Shown here: positions 7,560 through 16,673 of the stretch, in pieces | Layout of the letters: each line of letters starts with the position of its first letter | How positions within the stretch are numbered: the stretch's first letter is position 1 | Origin: an uncultured beta proteobacterium | GTDB taxonomy: Bacteria; Pseudomonadota; Gammaproteobacteria; Burkholderiales; Burkholderiaceae_C | Assembly: GCA_903954045.1 (NCBI GenBank) | Contig: CAJBMJ010000060.1 | Span: 1-44,969, forward strand | DNA length: 44,969 nt | Direction of reading: 5' to 3' | The notes under the pieces: model-generated | Told to the model about the DNA's origin: nothing | What the model saw: only the letters and a program-made list of their open reading frames with translations | The model's database searches: none | Made by a program: the position numbers and the translations under genes

Positions 7560-9554
7560 TCAATAAGCTTGACCCAACTGATCGAGGATGGCTGGATTCT
7601 CGAGTGTCGATGTATCCTGCGTAATTGCTTCGCCCTTGGCAATCGAACGCAGCAAGCGGCGCATGATTTTTCCAGAGCGGGTTTTTGGCAGGTTTTCACC
7701 AAAACGAATGTCCTTGGGCTTGGCAATGGGGCCAATCTCTTTGCCCACATGGTCACGCAGTTGTTTGGCAATGGCCTTGCCTTCGTCACCGGATGGCAGA
7801 GGACGCTTGAGTACCACAAAGGCGCACACGGCTTCGCCGGTAGTGTCGTCAGGACGACCCACCACTGCAGCTTCAGCCACCAGCTCGGTGCAGCTCACCA
7901 ATGCGGATTCAATTTCCATGGTGCCCATGCGGTGGCCCGAAACGTTGAGCACGTCGTCGATACGGCCGGTGATGGTGAAGTAACCGGTTTTCTCGTCACG
8001 GATGGCTCCGTCACCAGCCAGGTAGTACTTGCCCTGGAAGTCTGCGGGGTAGTAGCTCTTCACAAAGCGATCAGGGTCACCCCAGATGTTGCGGATCATG
8101 GAGGGCCATGGCTTTTTCACAACCAGGATGCCGCCCTGGCCGTTGGGCACGTCTTTACCTGTCTCGTCCACGATGGCAGCCTGGATACCGGGGAAGGGCA
8201 AGGTGCAGGAACCTGGAACCATGGGAGTTGCGCCTGGCATGGGGGTAATCATGTGACCACCGGTTTCCGTCTGCCAGAAGGTGTCCACGATGGGGCAATT
8301 GCTGCCGCCAACGTGCTTGTAATACCACTCCCAGGCGGCAGGGTTGATAGGCTCGCCCACAGAACCCAGCAAGCGCAGGCTGGTCAGGTTGTAGCTCTTG
8401 GGGTGCACTTCGTCCTTGGCTTCAGCGGCCTTGATGAGCGAACGGATCGCTGTGGGAGCGGTGTAGAACACGGTGCACTTGTGGTCCTGAATCATCTTCC
8501 AGAAGCGGCCAGCGTCGGGGTAAGTGGGTACGCCCTCGAACACAATTTCAGTACCACCCAAAGCCAAAGGACCGTAAGTAATGTAGGTGTGACCGGTAAC
8601 CCAGCCAATGTCGGCCGTGCACCAGAAGACATCGTCAGACTTCAGGTCAAAAGTCCACTTCGTGGTCAACGCCGCGTGAAGCAGGTAGCCGCCAGTAGAG
8701 TGCTGGACACCCTTGGGCTTGCCAGTAGAGCCGGAGGTGTACAGCAGGAACAAAGGATGCTCTGCCTCGACCCACTCGGGCTCGCAGGTAGTGGACTGGC
8801 CAGCAGTCACGTCGTTCATCCACTTGTCCCGACCAGCGGTCATGGCGATTTCGGAACCGCTGCGCTTGACGACCAGCACGTTCTTGATGGAATCACAGCC
8901 ACCAAGTGTCAGGGCCTCGTCGACGATGGATTTCAGGGGCAACTGCTTGCCGCCACGCACCTGGTGGTCAGCGGTGATCACAGCGACGGCGCCGGTATCT
9001 TCAATGCGGTCACGCAAGGACTGGGCAGAGAAGCCACCAAACACCACCGAGTGGGTTGCGCCGATACGGGCGCAGGCCTGCATGGCTGCCACGCCTTCAA
9101 TGGACATGGAGATGTAGATGACCACACGGTCACCTTTTTTGATGCCCAGGGACTTCAGGCCGTTGGCGATCTGGCTGGTCTTGGCCAGCAGGTCCTGGTA
9201 GTTGATTTTGGTGACTTCGCCGCCATCAGCCTCAAAAATGATGGCAGTTTTCTCGCCCAGGCCCTTTTCCACATTGCGGTCCAGGCAGTTGTAAGACGCG
9301 TTGAGCTTGCCGTCGGCAAACCATTTGAAAAACGGCGCGTTGCTGTCATCGAGCACCTTGGTGAAGGGCTCTTTCCAAGTGATCAGTTCCTTAGCCAAAC
9401 GACCCCAGTAGCCTTCGTAATCGGTATCAGCTTCCTTGCACAGGGCTTCGTAAGCAGCCATGCTGGGGATGGCTGCGTTCTTGACGAATTCGGCGCTGGG
9501 AAGGTATACGTGGGTTTCGGTCGCGGCGGAATCGCCAGCAGCGGTTGCACTCAT
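7560..9554 (-). CDS. acs: Acetyl-CoA synthetase
   Basis: AMP-forming acetate--CoA ligase of 664 residues from the chosen start. [20 protein letters not shown] is the AMP-binding motif, [10 protein letters not shown] the A5 motif, and [14 protein letters not shown] near the C-terminus holds the catalytic lysine that is acetylated in related enzymes. The ATG at 9554 follows AGGAGA by 5 bases; an in-frame ATG at 9617 would add 21 residues with no ribosome site and no family similarity. Monocistronic and divergent from the fumarase gene. It fits the acetyl-CoA theme of the malonate operon. Confidence 0.97.
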   Translation of the reverse strand: MSATAAGDSAATETHVYLPSAEFVKNAAIPSMAAYEALCKEADTDYEGYWGRLAKELITWKEPFTKVLDDSNAPFFKWFADGKLNASYNCLDRNVEKGLGEKTAIIFEADGGEVTKINYQDLLAKTSQIANGLKSLGIKKGDRVVIYISMSIEGVAAMQACARIGATHSVVFGGFSAQSLRDRIEDTGAVAVITADHQVRGGKQLPLKSIVDEALTLGGCDSIKNVLVVKRSGSEIAMTAGRDKWMNDVTAGQSTTCEPEWVEAEHPLFLLYTSGSTGKPKGVQHSTGGYLLHAALTTKWTFDLKSDDVFWCTADIGWVTGHTYITYGPLALGGTEIVFEGVPTYPDAGRFWKMIQDHKCTVFYTAPTAIRSLIKAAEAKDEVHPKSYNLTSLRLLGSVGEPINPAAWEWYYKHVGGSNCPIVDTFWQTETGGHMITPMPGATPMVPGSCTLPFPGIQAAIVDETGKDVPNGQGGILVVKKPWPSMIRNIWGDPDRFVKSYYPADFQGKYYLAGDGAIRDEKTGYFTITGRIDDVLNVSGHRMGTMEIESALVSCTELVAEAAVVGRPDDTTGEAVCAFVVLKRPLPSGDEGKAIAKQLRDHVGKEIGPIAKPKDIRFGENLPKTRSGKIMRRLLRSIAKGEAITQDTSTLENPAILDQLGQAY

Positions 9555-9750
9555 GGAAAGTCTCCTGGGGGTTATGAAAAACTGCGCGGATGTTGGTGCC
9601 AAGCACTTACATATCACTGACTTGGGCTACAGGTAGTTACCCGCCCCAGCGACTTTGAAGCGAGGCTCCCGTCAGCTGATTGTGGGGAGGATTGGCTAAA
9701 CTTGGGCGGTTTGCACCCTCCCCTCCCATTTTCAAATTGACGATCACCCC

Positions 9751-11304
9751 ATGACCACATCCATCCGCCAGGCCGACCTGATCGAATCCGTTGCAGCTGC
9801 TTTGCAATACATCAGCTACTACCACCCCGCAGACTACATTGCCCACCTCGCCCGTGCCTATGCGCGCGAGCAAAGCCCTGCGGCCAAAGATGCCATCGCT
9901 CAGATTTTGACCAACAGCAAAATGAGCGCGACGGGGCACCGCCCTATCTGCCAGGACACTGGCATCGTGAATGTTTTCCTGAAAGTAGGTATGGATGTGC
10001 GCTGGGAGGGCTTCACCGGCAGCCTGGACGACGCTATCAACGAGGGCGTACGCCAGGGATACAACCATCCCGACAACATGCTGCGTGCCAGCGTGGTGGC
10101 AGACCCCGAGTTTTTGCGCAAGAACACCAAAGACAACACCCCTGCTGTCATCTTTACCGAGATCGTGCCTGGCAATACGGTGGAAGTGACGGTGGCAGCC
10201 AAAGGCGGCGGCTCGGAAAACAAGAGCAAGATGATCATGCTCAACCCCGGCGACTCCGTGGTGGATTGGGTTCTCAAAACTGTGCCCACCATGGGCGCTG
10301 GCTGGTGCCCGCCGGGCATGCTGGGCATCGGCATCGGCGGTACCGCCGAAAAAGCCGTGCTGATGGCCAAGGAAAGCCTGATGGACGACCTGGACATGTA
10401 CGAGCTGCAAGCCAAGGCGTCCAGCGGCGCCAAGCTCACCCAGACCGAAGAGCTGCGTCTGGAGCTGTATGAAAAGGTCAACGCTCTGGGTATTGGCGCG
10501 CAGGGTCTAGGCGGCCTGACCACCGTGCTGGACATCAAGATCAAGATGTACGCCACCCACGCGGCCAGCAAGCCGGTAGCGATGATCCCCAACTGCGCAG
10601 CCACCCGCCACGCACATTTTGTAATGGATGGCAGCGGCCCTGTGTACATGGACCCGCCCAGCCTGGATTTGTGGCCGGACATCGCCTGGACACCGGACTA
10701 CGTCAAAAGCAAAAAAGTGGACCTGAACACCCTGACCAAAGCGGAAGTCGCGAGCTGGAAACCAGGCGACACCTTGCTGCTCAATGGCAAGATGCTCACC
10801 GGGCGCGATGCTGCGCACAAGCGCATTCAGGGTATGCTGGCCAAAGGAGAAAAGCTGCCGGTCGACTTCACCAATCGGGTGATTTACTACGTTGGACCTG
10901 TGGACCCCGTCGCTGGCGAAGCAGTCGGACCAGCGGGCCCGACCACCGCAACGCGCATGGACGGATTTACCGAAATGATGCTGGCCCAAACCGGTCTGAT
11001 TTCCATGGTGGGCAAGGCTGAACGCGGCCCGGTAGCCATCGAAGCCATCAAAAAGCACAAGAGCGCCTACCTCATGGCGGTGGGCGGTGCAGCCTATCTG
11101 GTGAGCAAGGCCATCAAGCATGCCGAAGTGGTAGGGTTCGCGGACCTGGGCATGGAAGCCATTTACGAATTCGACGTGGTGGATATGCCAGTGACCGTGG
11201 CAGTGGATTCTGGCGGAACCAGTGCCCACATCACAGGCCCGGCCGAGTGGCAAAAGAAGATTGCGACGGGTGAATTCAAGAACATCGCCATTCAATCGAA
11301 GTAA
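9751..11304 (+). CDS. fumA: Class I (iron-sulphur) fumarate hydratase
   Basis: A 517-residue fusion of the alpha (N-terminal) and beta (C-terminal) class I fumarase/tartrate dehydratase regions, a TCA-cycle enzyme interconverting fumarate and malate with a [4Fe-4S] cluster. RPICQDTGI, GGGSENKS, GWCPPGMLGIGIGG and PNCAATRHAHF carry the expected conserved cysteines, and VGPAGPTTATRMDGF lies in the beta region. murI begins 11 bases downstream, so the two are probably cotranscribed. The symbol follows common usage for single-chain class I enzymes; substrate specificity is inferred from the family. Confidence 0.93.
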   Translation: MTTSIRQADLIESVAAALQYISYYHPADYIAHLARAYAREQSPAAKDAIAQILTNSKMSATGHRPICQDTGIVNVFLKVGMDVRWEGFTGSLDDAINEGVRQGYNHPDNMLRASVVADPEFLRKNTKDNTPAVIFTEIVPGNTVEVTVAAKGGGSENKSKMIMLNPGDSVVDWVLKTVPTMGAGWCPPGMLGIGIGGTAEKAVLMAKESLMDDLDMYELQAKASSGAKLTQTEELRLELYEKVNALGIGAQGLGGLTTVLDIKIKMYATHAASKPVAMIPNCAATRHAHFVMDGSGPVYMDPPSLDLWPDIAWTPDYVKSKKVDLNTLTKAEVASWKPGDTLLLNGKMLTGRDAAHKRIQGMLAKGEKLPVDFTNRVIYYVGPVDPVAGEAVGPAGPTTATRMDGFTEMMLAQTGLISMVGKAERGPVAIEAIKKHKSAYLMAVGGAAYLVSKAIKHAEVVGFADLGMEAIYEFDVVDMPVTVAVDSGGTSAHITGPAEWQKKIATGEFKNIAIQSK

Positions 11305-11315
11305 AGATCGCTTCC

Positions 11316-12134
11316 ATGGCGCTGGCTGAACGACCCATTGGCGTTTTTGACAGCGGCGTGGGGGGCTTGAGTGTGCTGCGCGCTTTATGCGCTGAATTGC
11401 CGAACGAGCGGTTTGTCTACGTGGCCGACAGTGGCCACGCGCCTTATGGTGAGCGCGATGACAGCCACGTCATTGAACGTTCTCGCGCCATCACCCACCA
11501 TTTGCGGCAACAGCACGATATCAAAGCACTGGTGGTGGCCTGCAACACCGCGACTGCAGCCGCCATTCACCTGCTGCGCGAAGAATTGGCACCACTGCCC
11601 ATCGTAGGCATAGAGCCAGCGCTCAAACCTGCGGCGGCAACCAGCCAGAACAAGCGGGTGGGCGTAATGGCGACCCGCGGCACGCTGCAAAGTGAAAAGT
11701 TCAGGATTCTTCTCGAGGGATTGAAAGAAAAAGCGCACTTTACATTGCAACCCTGCGATGGCTTGGCGATTGCCATTGAGCGAAACGACACTACAAAAAT
11801 AGGAGCACTTTGCGCAGAGTACACGGGCGCTATGGGCATATTTGGCATGTCATCAGGAGAGATGGACACACTGGTGCTGGGGTGTACCCACTATCCTTTT
11901 GTCGAACAGGTGTTGCGCCAGTACATAGGTCCCGACGTTCAACTGCTGGAGGGAGGCGCGCCCGTGGCGCGGCAAACCCGCCGCTTGCTGGAAGCGGCCG
12001 GGCAGCTGGCCAAAGGGCTACAACAACCCTCCGGTCGGACCGCTTTTTTCAGTACAGGTGACACACAGGCACTGATGGAATCGGCAAAGCGCTGGCTGCG
12101 CTGGGATGCGGATGTAACAGCGCTGAACATTTGA
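11316..12134 (+). CDS. murI: Glutamate racemase
   Basis: Makes D-glutamate for peptidoglycan; 272 residues. GVFDSGVGGLSVLR is the N-terminal motif. The two catalytic cysteines are Cys76 in VACNTAT and Cys190 in LGCTHYPF. It follows the fumarase gene by 11 bases. Residues about 159-177 (TTKIGALCAEYTGAMGIFG), shortly before the second catalytic motif, are encoded by a copy of the dispersed repeat, so this surface segment may be an insertion relative to other betaproteobacterial MurI proteins. Confidence 0.96.
   Translation: MALAERPIGVFDSGVGGLSVLRALCAELPNERFVYVADSGHAPYGERDDSHVIERSRAITHHLRQQHDIKALVVACNTATAAAIHLLREELAPLPIVGIEPALKPAAATSQNKRVGVMATRGTLQSEKFRILLEGLKEKAHFTLQPCDGLAIAIERNDTTKIGALCAEYTGAMGIFGMSSGEMDTLVLGCTHYPFVEQVLRQYIGPDVQLLEGGAPVARQTRRLLEAAGQLAKGLQQPSGRTAFFSTGDTQALMESAKRWLRWDADVTALNI
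11790..11845 (+). repeat. Dispersed 56-bp repeat, copy in murI
   Basis: Aligns without gaps to the family: ACTAC, N6, AGGAGC, N3, TTGCGC, N10, GGCGCTATGGG, N3, ATTTGG. The TATAGC block is degraded but both ends and all spacings are kept. Here the repeat runs in the direction of the gene. Alone it would be weak; the conserved spacing is what supports it. Confidence 0.65.
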
Positions 12135-12223
12135 CTCCCCTATCCAACACCAGCGGAGTGTGGCCCACAAATTATCGTTGAGGACCATTGCAAGCGCTTT
12201 ATGGCCAGCTTTACAGCGGTTGA

Positions 12224-12826
12224 TCAGATCTGGCTGAACAGGTAAAGCCCACTGGCACTAAACAGTGAACCCAGCCCAATCATCACCCAGTTCGCTTTTG
12301 TCGCCAAGAATTTGCGGATACCCAGAGCAAAGGCCATGCCGCCTAAATGAAGCATCGCCGATGTCACCAAAAATCCTATGGCATAGGTTTCAAACCCGGT
12401 CGCAGGTGTCTCGGCACCGTGGGCCAATCCATGCAGAAAAGCTGCCAGCGCCACAAAACCCAAGCCTAAGGTTGCTGGCACACGCACACGCGTCAGCAGT
12501 AACATGACACCAAATAACACTACGCTCAGGGAGATTAACTGCTCCAAAAACGGAACGCTGAGGCCAGCTGCACCCAAGGCCGCACTGACGATCAGTGCCA
12601 GCAGGAACGTTGCCGGCCCCCACCATACTTTTCCGGCAGGCAGCGCTGAAATGGACCAGAGTCCGACCGCAAGCATCGCCAGCAAATGGTCAGCACCCAA
12701 AGGGTGTGCCAGCCCCTCGGACAAACTCGACGTTCCGTGTCCGGTATGCGCTTGCACGGCGCCCGAGGCCGCCAGGAGTCCTAGGAGAGCCGTGGCGCGG
12801 ATTAACTGGGGTGCGATGCATTTCAT
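12224..12826 (-). CDS. HupE/UreJ family protein
   Basis: A 200-residue membrane protein with a signal-like N-terminus (LLGLLAASGAVQAHTGHG) and about six membrane spans. The family motif HPLGADHLLAMLAVGLW follows the signal, and HGLAHGAE lies in a later span; these histidines suggest nickel or cobalt transport. The start at 12826 has GGAGTT 6 bases upstream; the ATG at 12844 would add six residues without a site. No hydrogenase or urease genes are in the window, so its metalloenzyme partner is unknown. Confidence 0.85.
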   Translation of the reverse strand: MKCIAPQLIRATALLGLLAASGAVQAHTGHGTSSLSEGLAHPLGADHLLAMLAVGLWSISALPAGKVWWGPATFLLALIVSAALGAAGLSVPFLEQLISLSVVLFGVMLLLTRVRVPATLGLGFVALAAFLHGLAHGAETPATGFETYAIGFLVTSAMLHLGGMAFALGIRKFLATKANWVMIGLGSLFSASGLYLFSQI

Positions 12827-12866
12827 TGGAAACTCCGACAACAAGTAAAGGCGTCAATAGTAAGCG

Positions 12867-12943
12867 TGGCCAGCCCGGAGGGACTCGAACCCCCTACCCA
12901 TGTCTTAGAAGGACATTGCTCTATCCAGATGAGCTACGGGCTG
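12867..12943 (-). tRNA. tRNA-Arg (anticodon UCU)
   Basis: Full cloverleaf on the minus strand: 7-bp acceptor CAGCCCG/CGGGCTG, D stem GCTC/GAGC, anticodon stem ATGTC/GACAT with loop CTTCTAA (anticodon TCT), T arm GGGGG-TTCGAGT-CCCTC with one G-U pair, discriminator G and an encoded CCA end. Reads AGA codons. Total 77 nt. Confidence 0.96.
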
Positions 12944-13052
12944 ATGCAAGGTTCATTTTAAGCGACTCGTGCTCGGCGCCGGGAAGTCAAAAACGCTACC
13001 CAAGATGTTTGCGCCCCTTCGAGACGTATTGCTTATCCAACTTCACTGCGAC

Positions 13053-13083
13053 AAAAAAGCAGAAAGGCCCTCGAGGGGCCTTT
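13053..13083 (-). terminator. Rho-independent terminator after tRNA-Pro
   Basis: On the minus strand an 8-bp stem, AAAGGCCC / GGGCCTTT around a CTCGA loop, is followed by CTGC and a run of six T. It starts 12 bases after the tRNA-Pro CCA end. Confidence 0.85.
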
Positions 13084-13094
13084 GCAGTGTGTAA

Positions 13095-13171
13095 TGGTCG
13101 GGGCGGCGGGATTCGAACTCGCGACCCTCTGCTCCCAAAGCAGATGCGCTACCAGGCTGCGCTACGCCCCG
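13095..13171 (-). tRNA. tRNA-Pro (anticodon UGG)
   Basis: Cloverleaf on the minus strand: acceptor CGGGGCG/CGCCCCG, D stem GCGC/GCGC, anticodon stem TCTGC/GCAGA with loop TTTGGGA (anticodon TGG), T arm GCGAG-TTCGAAT-CCCGC, discriminator A and encoded CCA. The T stem contains an A-C opposition at positions 52/62. Total 77 nt. Confidence 0.96.
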
Positions 13172-13179
13172 ACAGCTGA

Positions 13180-13186
13180 TATTCTA
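13180..13186. promoter_or_regulatory. Overlapping divergent -10 elements of aat and tRNA-Pro
   Basis: Only 20 bases separate the tRNA-Pro 5' end (13171) from the aat ATG (13192). In this gap TATTCT (13180-13185, plus strand) and TAGAAT (13186-13181, minus strand) are -10-like hexamers sharing five positions, each at about the right distance from its transcript start. No Shine-Dalgarno sequence precedes aat. -35 matches are weak on both sides. Confidence 0.4.
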
Positions 13187-13191
13187 ACCCG

Positions 13192-13941
13192 ATGTCGCAC
13201 CCAGTTCCCCCACTTGCTTGGCTAAATCCTGGAGATTCGTTTCCTCCATCGGAAAACGCGTGGGATCAATCAACAGACGCTCCGGGATTACTGGCAGCTG
13301 GCGGAGACTTGAGCGTTCAATCCTTGAGTCGGGCCTACAGGCGAGGGATCTTCCCCTGGTTTAGTGAGGGCCAACCGATCTTGTGGTGGAGTACGGATCC
13401 GCGCATGGTGTTGCGCACCGAAGAATTCAGATTACATCGCTCTTTGAAAAAAACAATCCAGAAATTCCTACAAAACCCAGAATACGAATTGCGAATGGAC
13501 TCTGCTTTTAGGCAGGCAATTGAGGCCTGCTCGGCCAGTGCACGATCGGGCCAATCAGGCACCTGGATTGTTCCCGAGATGGTGAATGCATATTGCGAAC
13601 TGCATCGCAGCGGACTCGCCCACAGCGTAGAAGTCTGGGTTCGGGGTGAACTGGTGGGTGGACTCTACTGCGTGACCCTGGGACAGGCTGTCTTTGGCGA
13701 GTCGATGTTCAGCAAGATGTCCGATGCATCGAAAATCGCGCTGGCTGCTCTCGTAGCCTTCTGCCGCGCCAACAAAATGCCCTTCGTGGATTGTCAACAA
13801 GCCACCTCACACCTGGCATTCATGGGAGCCCAGGAAATGCCGCGAAAAGACTTTCTGGAATTGGTAGCGCATCAGGCCGCGCTGACCCCGCCACTGTGGA
13901 GCTTTGACCCTCTATACTGGAAATACGTTCTGAATCCCTAG
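13192..13941 (+). CDS. aat: Leucyl/phenylalanyl-tRNA--protein transferase
   Basis: Cytoplasmic enzyme of 249 residues that adds Leu or Phe from tRNA to proteins with N-terminal Arg or Lys, creating N-degrons for ClpS/ClpAP. The family sequence [24 protein letters not shown] and the later [19 protein letters not shown] (each read here as one family block) are clear. The gene has no visible ribosome site and begins where transcription would start from the -10-like TATTCT, so it may be leaderless. bpt follows after 10 bases. Confidence 0.96.
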   Translation: MSHPVPPLAWLNPGDSFPPSENAWDQSTDAPGLLAAGGDLSVQSLSRAYRRGIFPWFSEGQPILWWSTDPRMVLRTEEFRLHRSLKKTIQKFLQNPEYELRMDSAFRQAIEACSASARSGQSGTWIVPEMVNAYCELHRSGLAHSVEVWVRGELVGGLYCVTLGQAVFGESMFSKMSDASKIALAALVAFCRANKMPFVDCQQATSHLAFMGAQEMPRKDFLELVAHQAALTPPLWSFDPLYWKYVLNP

Positions 13942-13951
13942 GGTATTTGCT

Positions 13952-14698
13952 GTGACAGACCTGACAGATTTGCCGCTACAAACACTGCAGTTTTACGCAA
14001 CTGCCCCCTACGATTGCAGTTACCTGCCCGGAAGACAGGCTCGTTCGCAGGTGGCCACTCCCAGTTACCTGATCAATCATTCGACTTATTCTGGCTTGGT
14101 AGAGCGAGGTTTCAGGCGCAGTGGCATGTTTACCTACAGACCCTACTGCGATGGCTGTCAGGCCTGCACGCCTCTAAGGGTCAAAGCCAACACCTTCGTT
14201 CCAGATCGCAGTCAGCGCCGGGCATGGAACAAGCACGAAGGGCTCATCGCACGGGTCCTTCATCTTGGATTCGATGCAGAACACTACGCTCTTTACCTGC
14301 GCTACCAAAACCAGCGCCATGCGGGCGGTGGTATGGACGAGGACAGTGTGGACCAGTACTCCCAATTTTTACTGCAGAGTCGCGTGAATTCACGCCTTGT
14401 GGAGTTTCGGGAGCCGGACCCGAACGGGCTGCCAGGTCGTTTAAAAATGGTTTCCATACTGGATGTTCTGGATGACGGTCTGTCTGCGGTTTACACGTTT
14501 TTTGACACTGCCGACAGTGCAAGTTACGGAACCTACAACGTGCTCTGGCAGTTGCAGCAGGTCAAATCCATGGGCTTGGAATTCGTATATCTCGGGTACT
14601 GGATTAAAGACAGTCCCAAAATGAAATACAAAGCGCGCTTTAAGCCCCTGCAGTTGTTGCGCAACGGCATTTGGTGCGACGGCGATGGTGCGGAGTAA
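13952..14698 (+). CDS. bpt: Aspartate/glutamate leucyltransferase
   Basis: Leucyl-transferase of the Ate1-like superfamily, 248 residues, that adds Leu to proteins with N-terminal Asp or Glu. The conserved segments SYLPGR (as [12 protein letters not shown]), [22 protein letters not shown] and the C-terminal [18 protein letters not shown] are present. The start is GTG at 13952. It is coupled to aat 10 bases upstream; the pair covers both classes of secondary N-degron in one transcript. Confidence 0.95.
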   Translation: MTDLTDLPLQTLQFYATAPYDCSYLPGRQARSQVATPSYLINHSTYSGLVERGFRRSGMFTYRPYCDGCQACTPLRVKANTFVPDRSQRRAWNKHEGLIARVLHLGFDAEHYALYLRYQNQRHAGGGMDEDSVDQYSQFLLQSRVNSRLVEFREPDPNGLPGRLKMVSILDVLDDGLSAVYTFFDTADSASYGTYNVLWQLQQVKSMGLEFVYLGYWIKDSPKMKYKARFKPLQLLRNGIWCDGDGAE

Positions 14699-14712
14699 GA
14701 TCAACACACACC

Positions 14713-15501
14713 ATGGTAAAAAAAGATCCCTCCCTACCAGCAACTCCCGCCGTTCAGGTCATCGAACGGATGTTCACCTTGATCGACGTTCTTGCCTCTC
14801 GAGAGGAGGCTATCACCCTGAAAGAAATCAGCGAAAAGGCGGGTCTGCATCCCTCCACCACACATCGCATACTGAATGATTTGGCGACCGGACGGTTTGT
14901 CGACCGATCCCAACCCGGAAGCTACCGCTTGGGGATGCGATTGCTGGAGCTTGGCAATCTGGTCAAGGGGCGATTGAATGTGCGCGATGCTGCACTGACA
15001 CCCATGCGGGAATTGCACAAGTTGATCCAGCAACCTGTCAACTTGAGCATGCGCCAAGGCGACGAAATTATTTATGTCGAGCGGGCTTACAGCGAGCGGT
15101 CTGGAATGCAGGTGGTTCGCGCCATCGGTGGACGCGCCCCGTTGCATCTGACATCTGTAGGAAAGCTCTTTCTGGCCGCAGACGATCCCCAGAAAATCAG
15201 AGCTTATGCCAGCAGAACCGGCTTGCAGGGACATACCAAAAACAGCATTACGTCAATAGAGGGTTTGGAACGCGAACTATCGCGTGTTCGCCAATACGGT
15301 CAAGCCAGCGACAACGAGGAACTGGAACTGGGCGTGCGCTGCATGGCTGCTGGAATATATGACGACCAGAACAAACTGGTGGCCGGGCTTTCCATATCAG
15401 CTCCATCAGGAAGGCTGGAGGACGGCTGGCTGCCCAAACTGAGAGAAACTGCGAATCAGATATCTGCTGCCTTGGGCCATAAATCCGGCCCAGGGGTTTA
15501 A
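14713..15501 (+). CDS. IclR-family transcriptional regulator
   Basis: A 262-residue regulator. The N-terminal winged helix (residues about 12-75) holds LKEISEKAGLHPSTTHRILNDL; the C-terminal ligand domain has the usual RAIGGRAPLHLTSVGKLFLA and NEELELGVRCMAAGIYDD segments. The ATG at 14713 is used because upstream in-frame sequence overlaps the bpt end and does not resemble the family. It ends 4 bases from the convergent D,D-peptidase gene. No adjacent catabolic genes reveal the ligand. Confidence 0.92.
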   Translation: MVKKDPSLPATPAVQVIERMFTLIDVLASREEAITLKEISEKAGLHPSTTHRILNDLATGRFVDRSQPGSYRLGMRLLELGNLVKGRLNVRDAALTPMRELHKLIQQPVNLSMRQGDEIIYVERAYSERSGMQVVRAIGGRAPLHLTSVGKLFLAADDPQKIRAYASRTGLQGHTKNSITSIEGLERELSRVRQYGQASDNEELELGVRCMAAGIYDDQNKLVAGLSISAPSGRLEDGWLPKLRETANQISAALGHKSGPGV

Positions 15502-15505
15502 TGCG

Positions 15506-16534
15506 CTAGTTCAGAGCGACCTGGCGATCCGCAGTAACGCTCGCAAGCGGAGCACTTTTAGACAGCGAAGGTGGATTGGACTCTACCCAACGTCTGACAC
15601 GCTCGGCATCCGCAATACGGCTCAGTTTGCCCGCTGAGTCGAGAAAAACCATGATGAGTTTGCGCCCTGAAACTTTGGCCTGCATGACTAGGCACTGACC
15701 GGCTTCAGAGATATAGCCCGTTTTTTGCAGCCCGATGTCCCAGGCAGGATTTTTGACCAGGCGATTGGTGTTGTTGTACTGCAAAGTACGGTGGCCCACT
15801 TCCACCTGGTGCCCTGTAGACGTTGAAAGCTCACGCAGCGTTGGATCGCCGTAGGCAAAACTGACCAATGTTGCCAAGTCACGGGCGCTCGATTGATTTT
15901 TGCTGGAAAGCCCAGTAGGTTCAACATAGCTGGTGTCACTCATCCCCAAAGACCTGGCCCTGGCATTCATCAGCCCCACGAATGTCGAGAGTCCCCCCGG
16001 ATAGGTGCGACCCAAGGCATGTGCAGCGCGATTTTCGCTCGCCATCAATGCAAGATGCAACAATTCACCACGGCTTAACTCTGTACCTACACCCAAACGG
16101 GAACGACTCCCTTTTTCGGTGTCCACATCCGCCTGGCTGATGGTGATCATTTCTTCCATTGGCAAGCGCGCTTCACTAACGAGCAAACCAGTCATTAATT
16201 TGGTGATGGATGCAATGGGAAGCACCGCGGACTCGTTCTTGCTAAACAGTACTTCCTTGGTGTCCTGATCCACAACCAGGGCGACGCTGGAGCGCAAAGC
16301 CAACGAATCTGCTGCGCCATGAAGTCCGGCACGCTGCCCGTAAGAGGGCGAAGTGCGCACCGTCGCGTTGGCTGCACTTGTTTTGCGGACCACTCTGGGT
16401 TTGGCAGTGGCTTTTTTGACCACTTTCTTGCTGGCTGTTGATGCCTGCTTCTGCCCTGCCAGTGCCGATACTGGTGACGCAGCCACCGCTAGCAAAATAC
16501 CGAGCGAGAGAATGTGCGCAGTTGAGAATTTCAA
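15506..16534 (-). CDS. D-alanyl-D-alanine endopeptidase/carboxypeptidase (PBP7 family)
   Basis: Periplasmic serine peptidase acting on peptidoglycan crosslinks, 342 residues. A signal peptide (residues 1-26, ending VSALA) is followed by a Lys/Arg/Ala/Thr-rich linker at about 29-70. Catalytic motifs are SITK at 109-112, SEN at 166-168 and KTG at 271-273, the order of peptidase family S11. The start codon is TTG, with AGGA 9 bases before it; no ATG in frame gives a signal peptide. pbpG is the nearest named relative, but dacA-type activity is possible. Confidence 0.92.
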   Translation of the reverse strand: MKFSTAHILSLGILLAVAASPVSALAGQKQASTASKKVVKKATAKPRVVRKTSAANATVRTSPSYGQRAGLHGAADSLALRSSVALVVDQDTKEVLFSKNESAVLPIASITKLMTGLLVSEARLPMEEMITISQADVDTEKGSRSRLGVGTELSRGELLHLALMASENRAAHALGRTYPGGLSTFVGLMNARARSLGMSDTSYVEPTGLSSKNQSSARDLATLVSFAYGDPTLRELSTSTGHQVEVGHRTLQYNNTNRLVKNPAWDIGLQKTGYISEAGQCLVMQAKVSGRKLIMVFLDSAGKLSRIADAERVRRWVESNPPSLSKSAPLASVTADRQVALN

Positions 16535-16643
16535 GATATGTCCTAACCGTAAATGGCCAAACCCCAGATTTGAGTATCCAATCTTTTGCCAATGCCACCA
16601 GTTTAAACAGAAAAGTTACACAATATCAACCACTTGCACGCGA

Positions 16644-16667
16644 AACTTCAAGAAATATCCTGAAGTT
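16644..16667. other. Stem-loop between leuA and the D,D-peptidase gene
   Basis: A perfect 7-bp inverted repeat, AACTTCA and TGAAGTT, with a 10-base spacer, lies 7 bases beyond the leuA stop. There is no T-run, so it is probably a 3' stabilising structure or chance. Confidence 0.3.
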
Positions 16668-16673
16668 GGACCG

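Noticed and set aside
7569-9620. A 683-codon open frame opposite acs
   Set aside because: It is the antisense shadow of a highly conserved gene, with no family-like protein sequence and no ribosome site.
12867-13171. tRNA pair as a genomic-island attachment site
   Set aside because: No integrase gene or displaced tRNA 3' duplicate is visible nearby, and the flanking genes are ordinary chromosomal ones.
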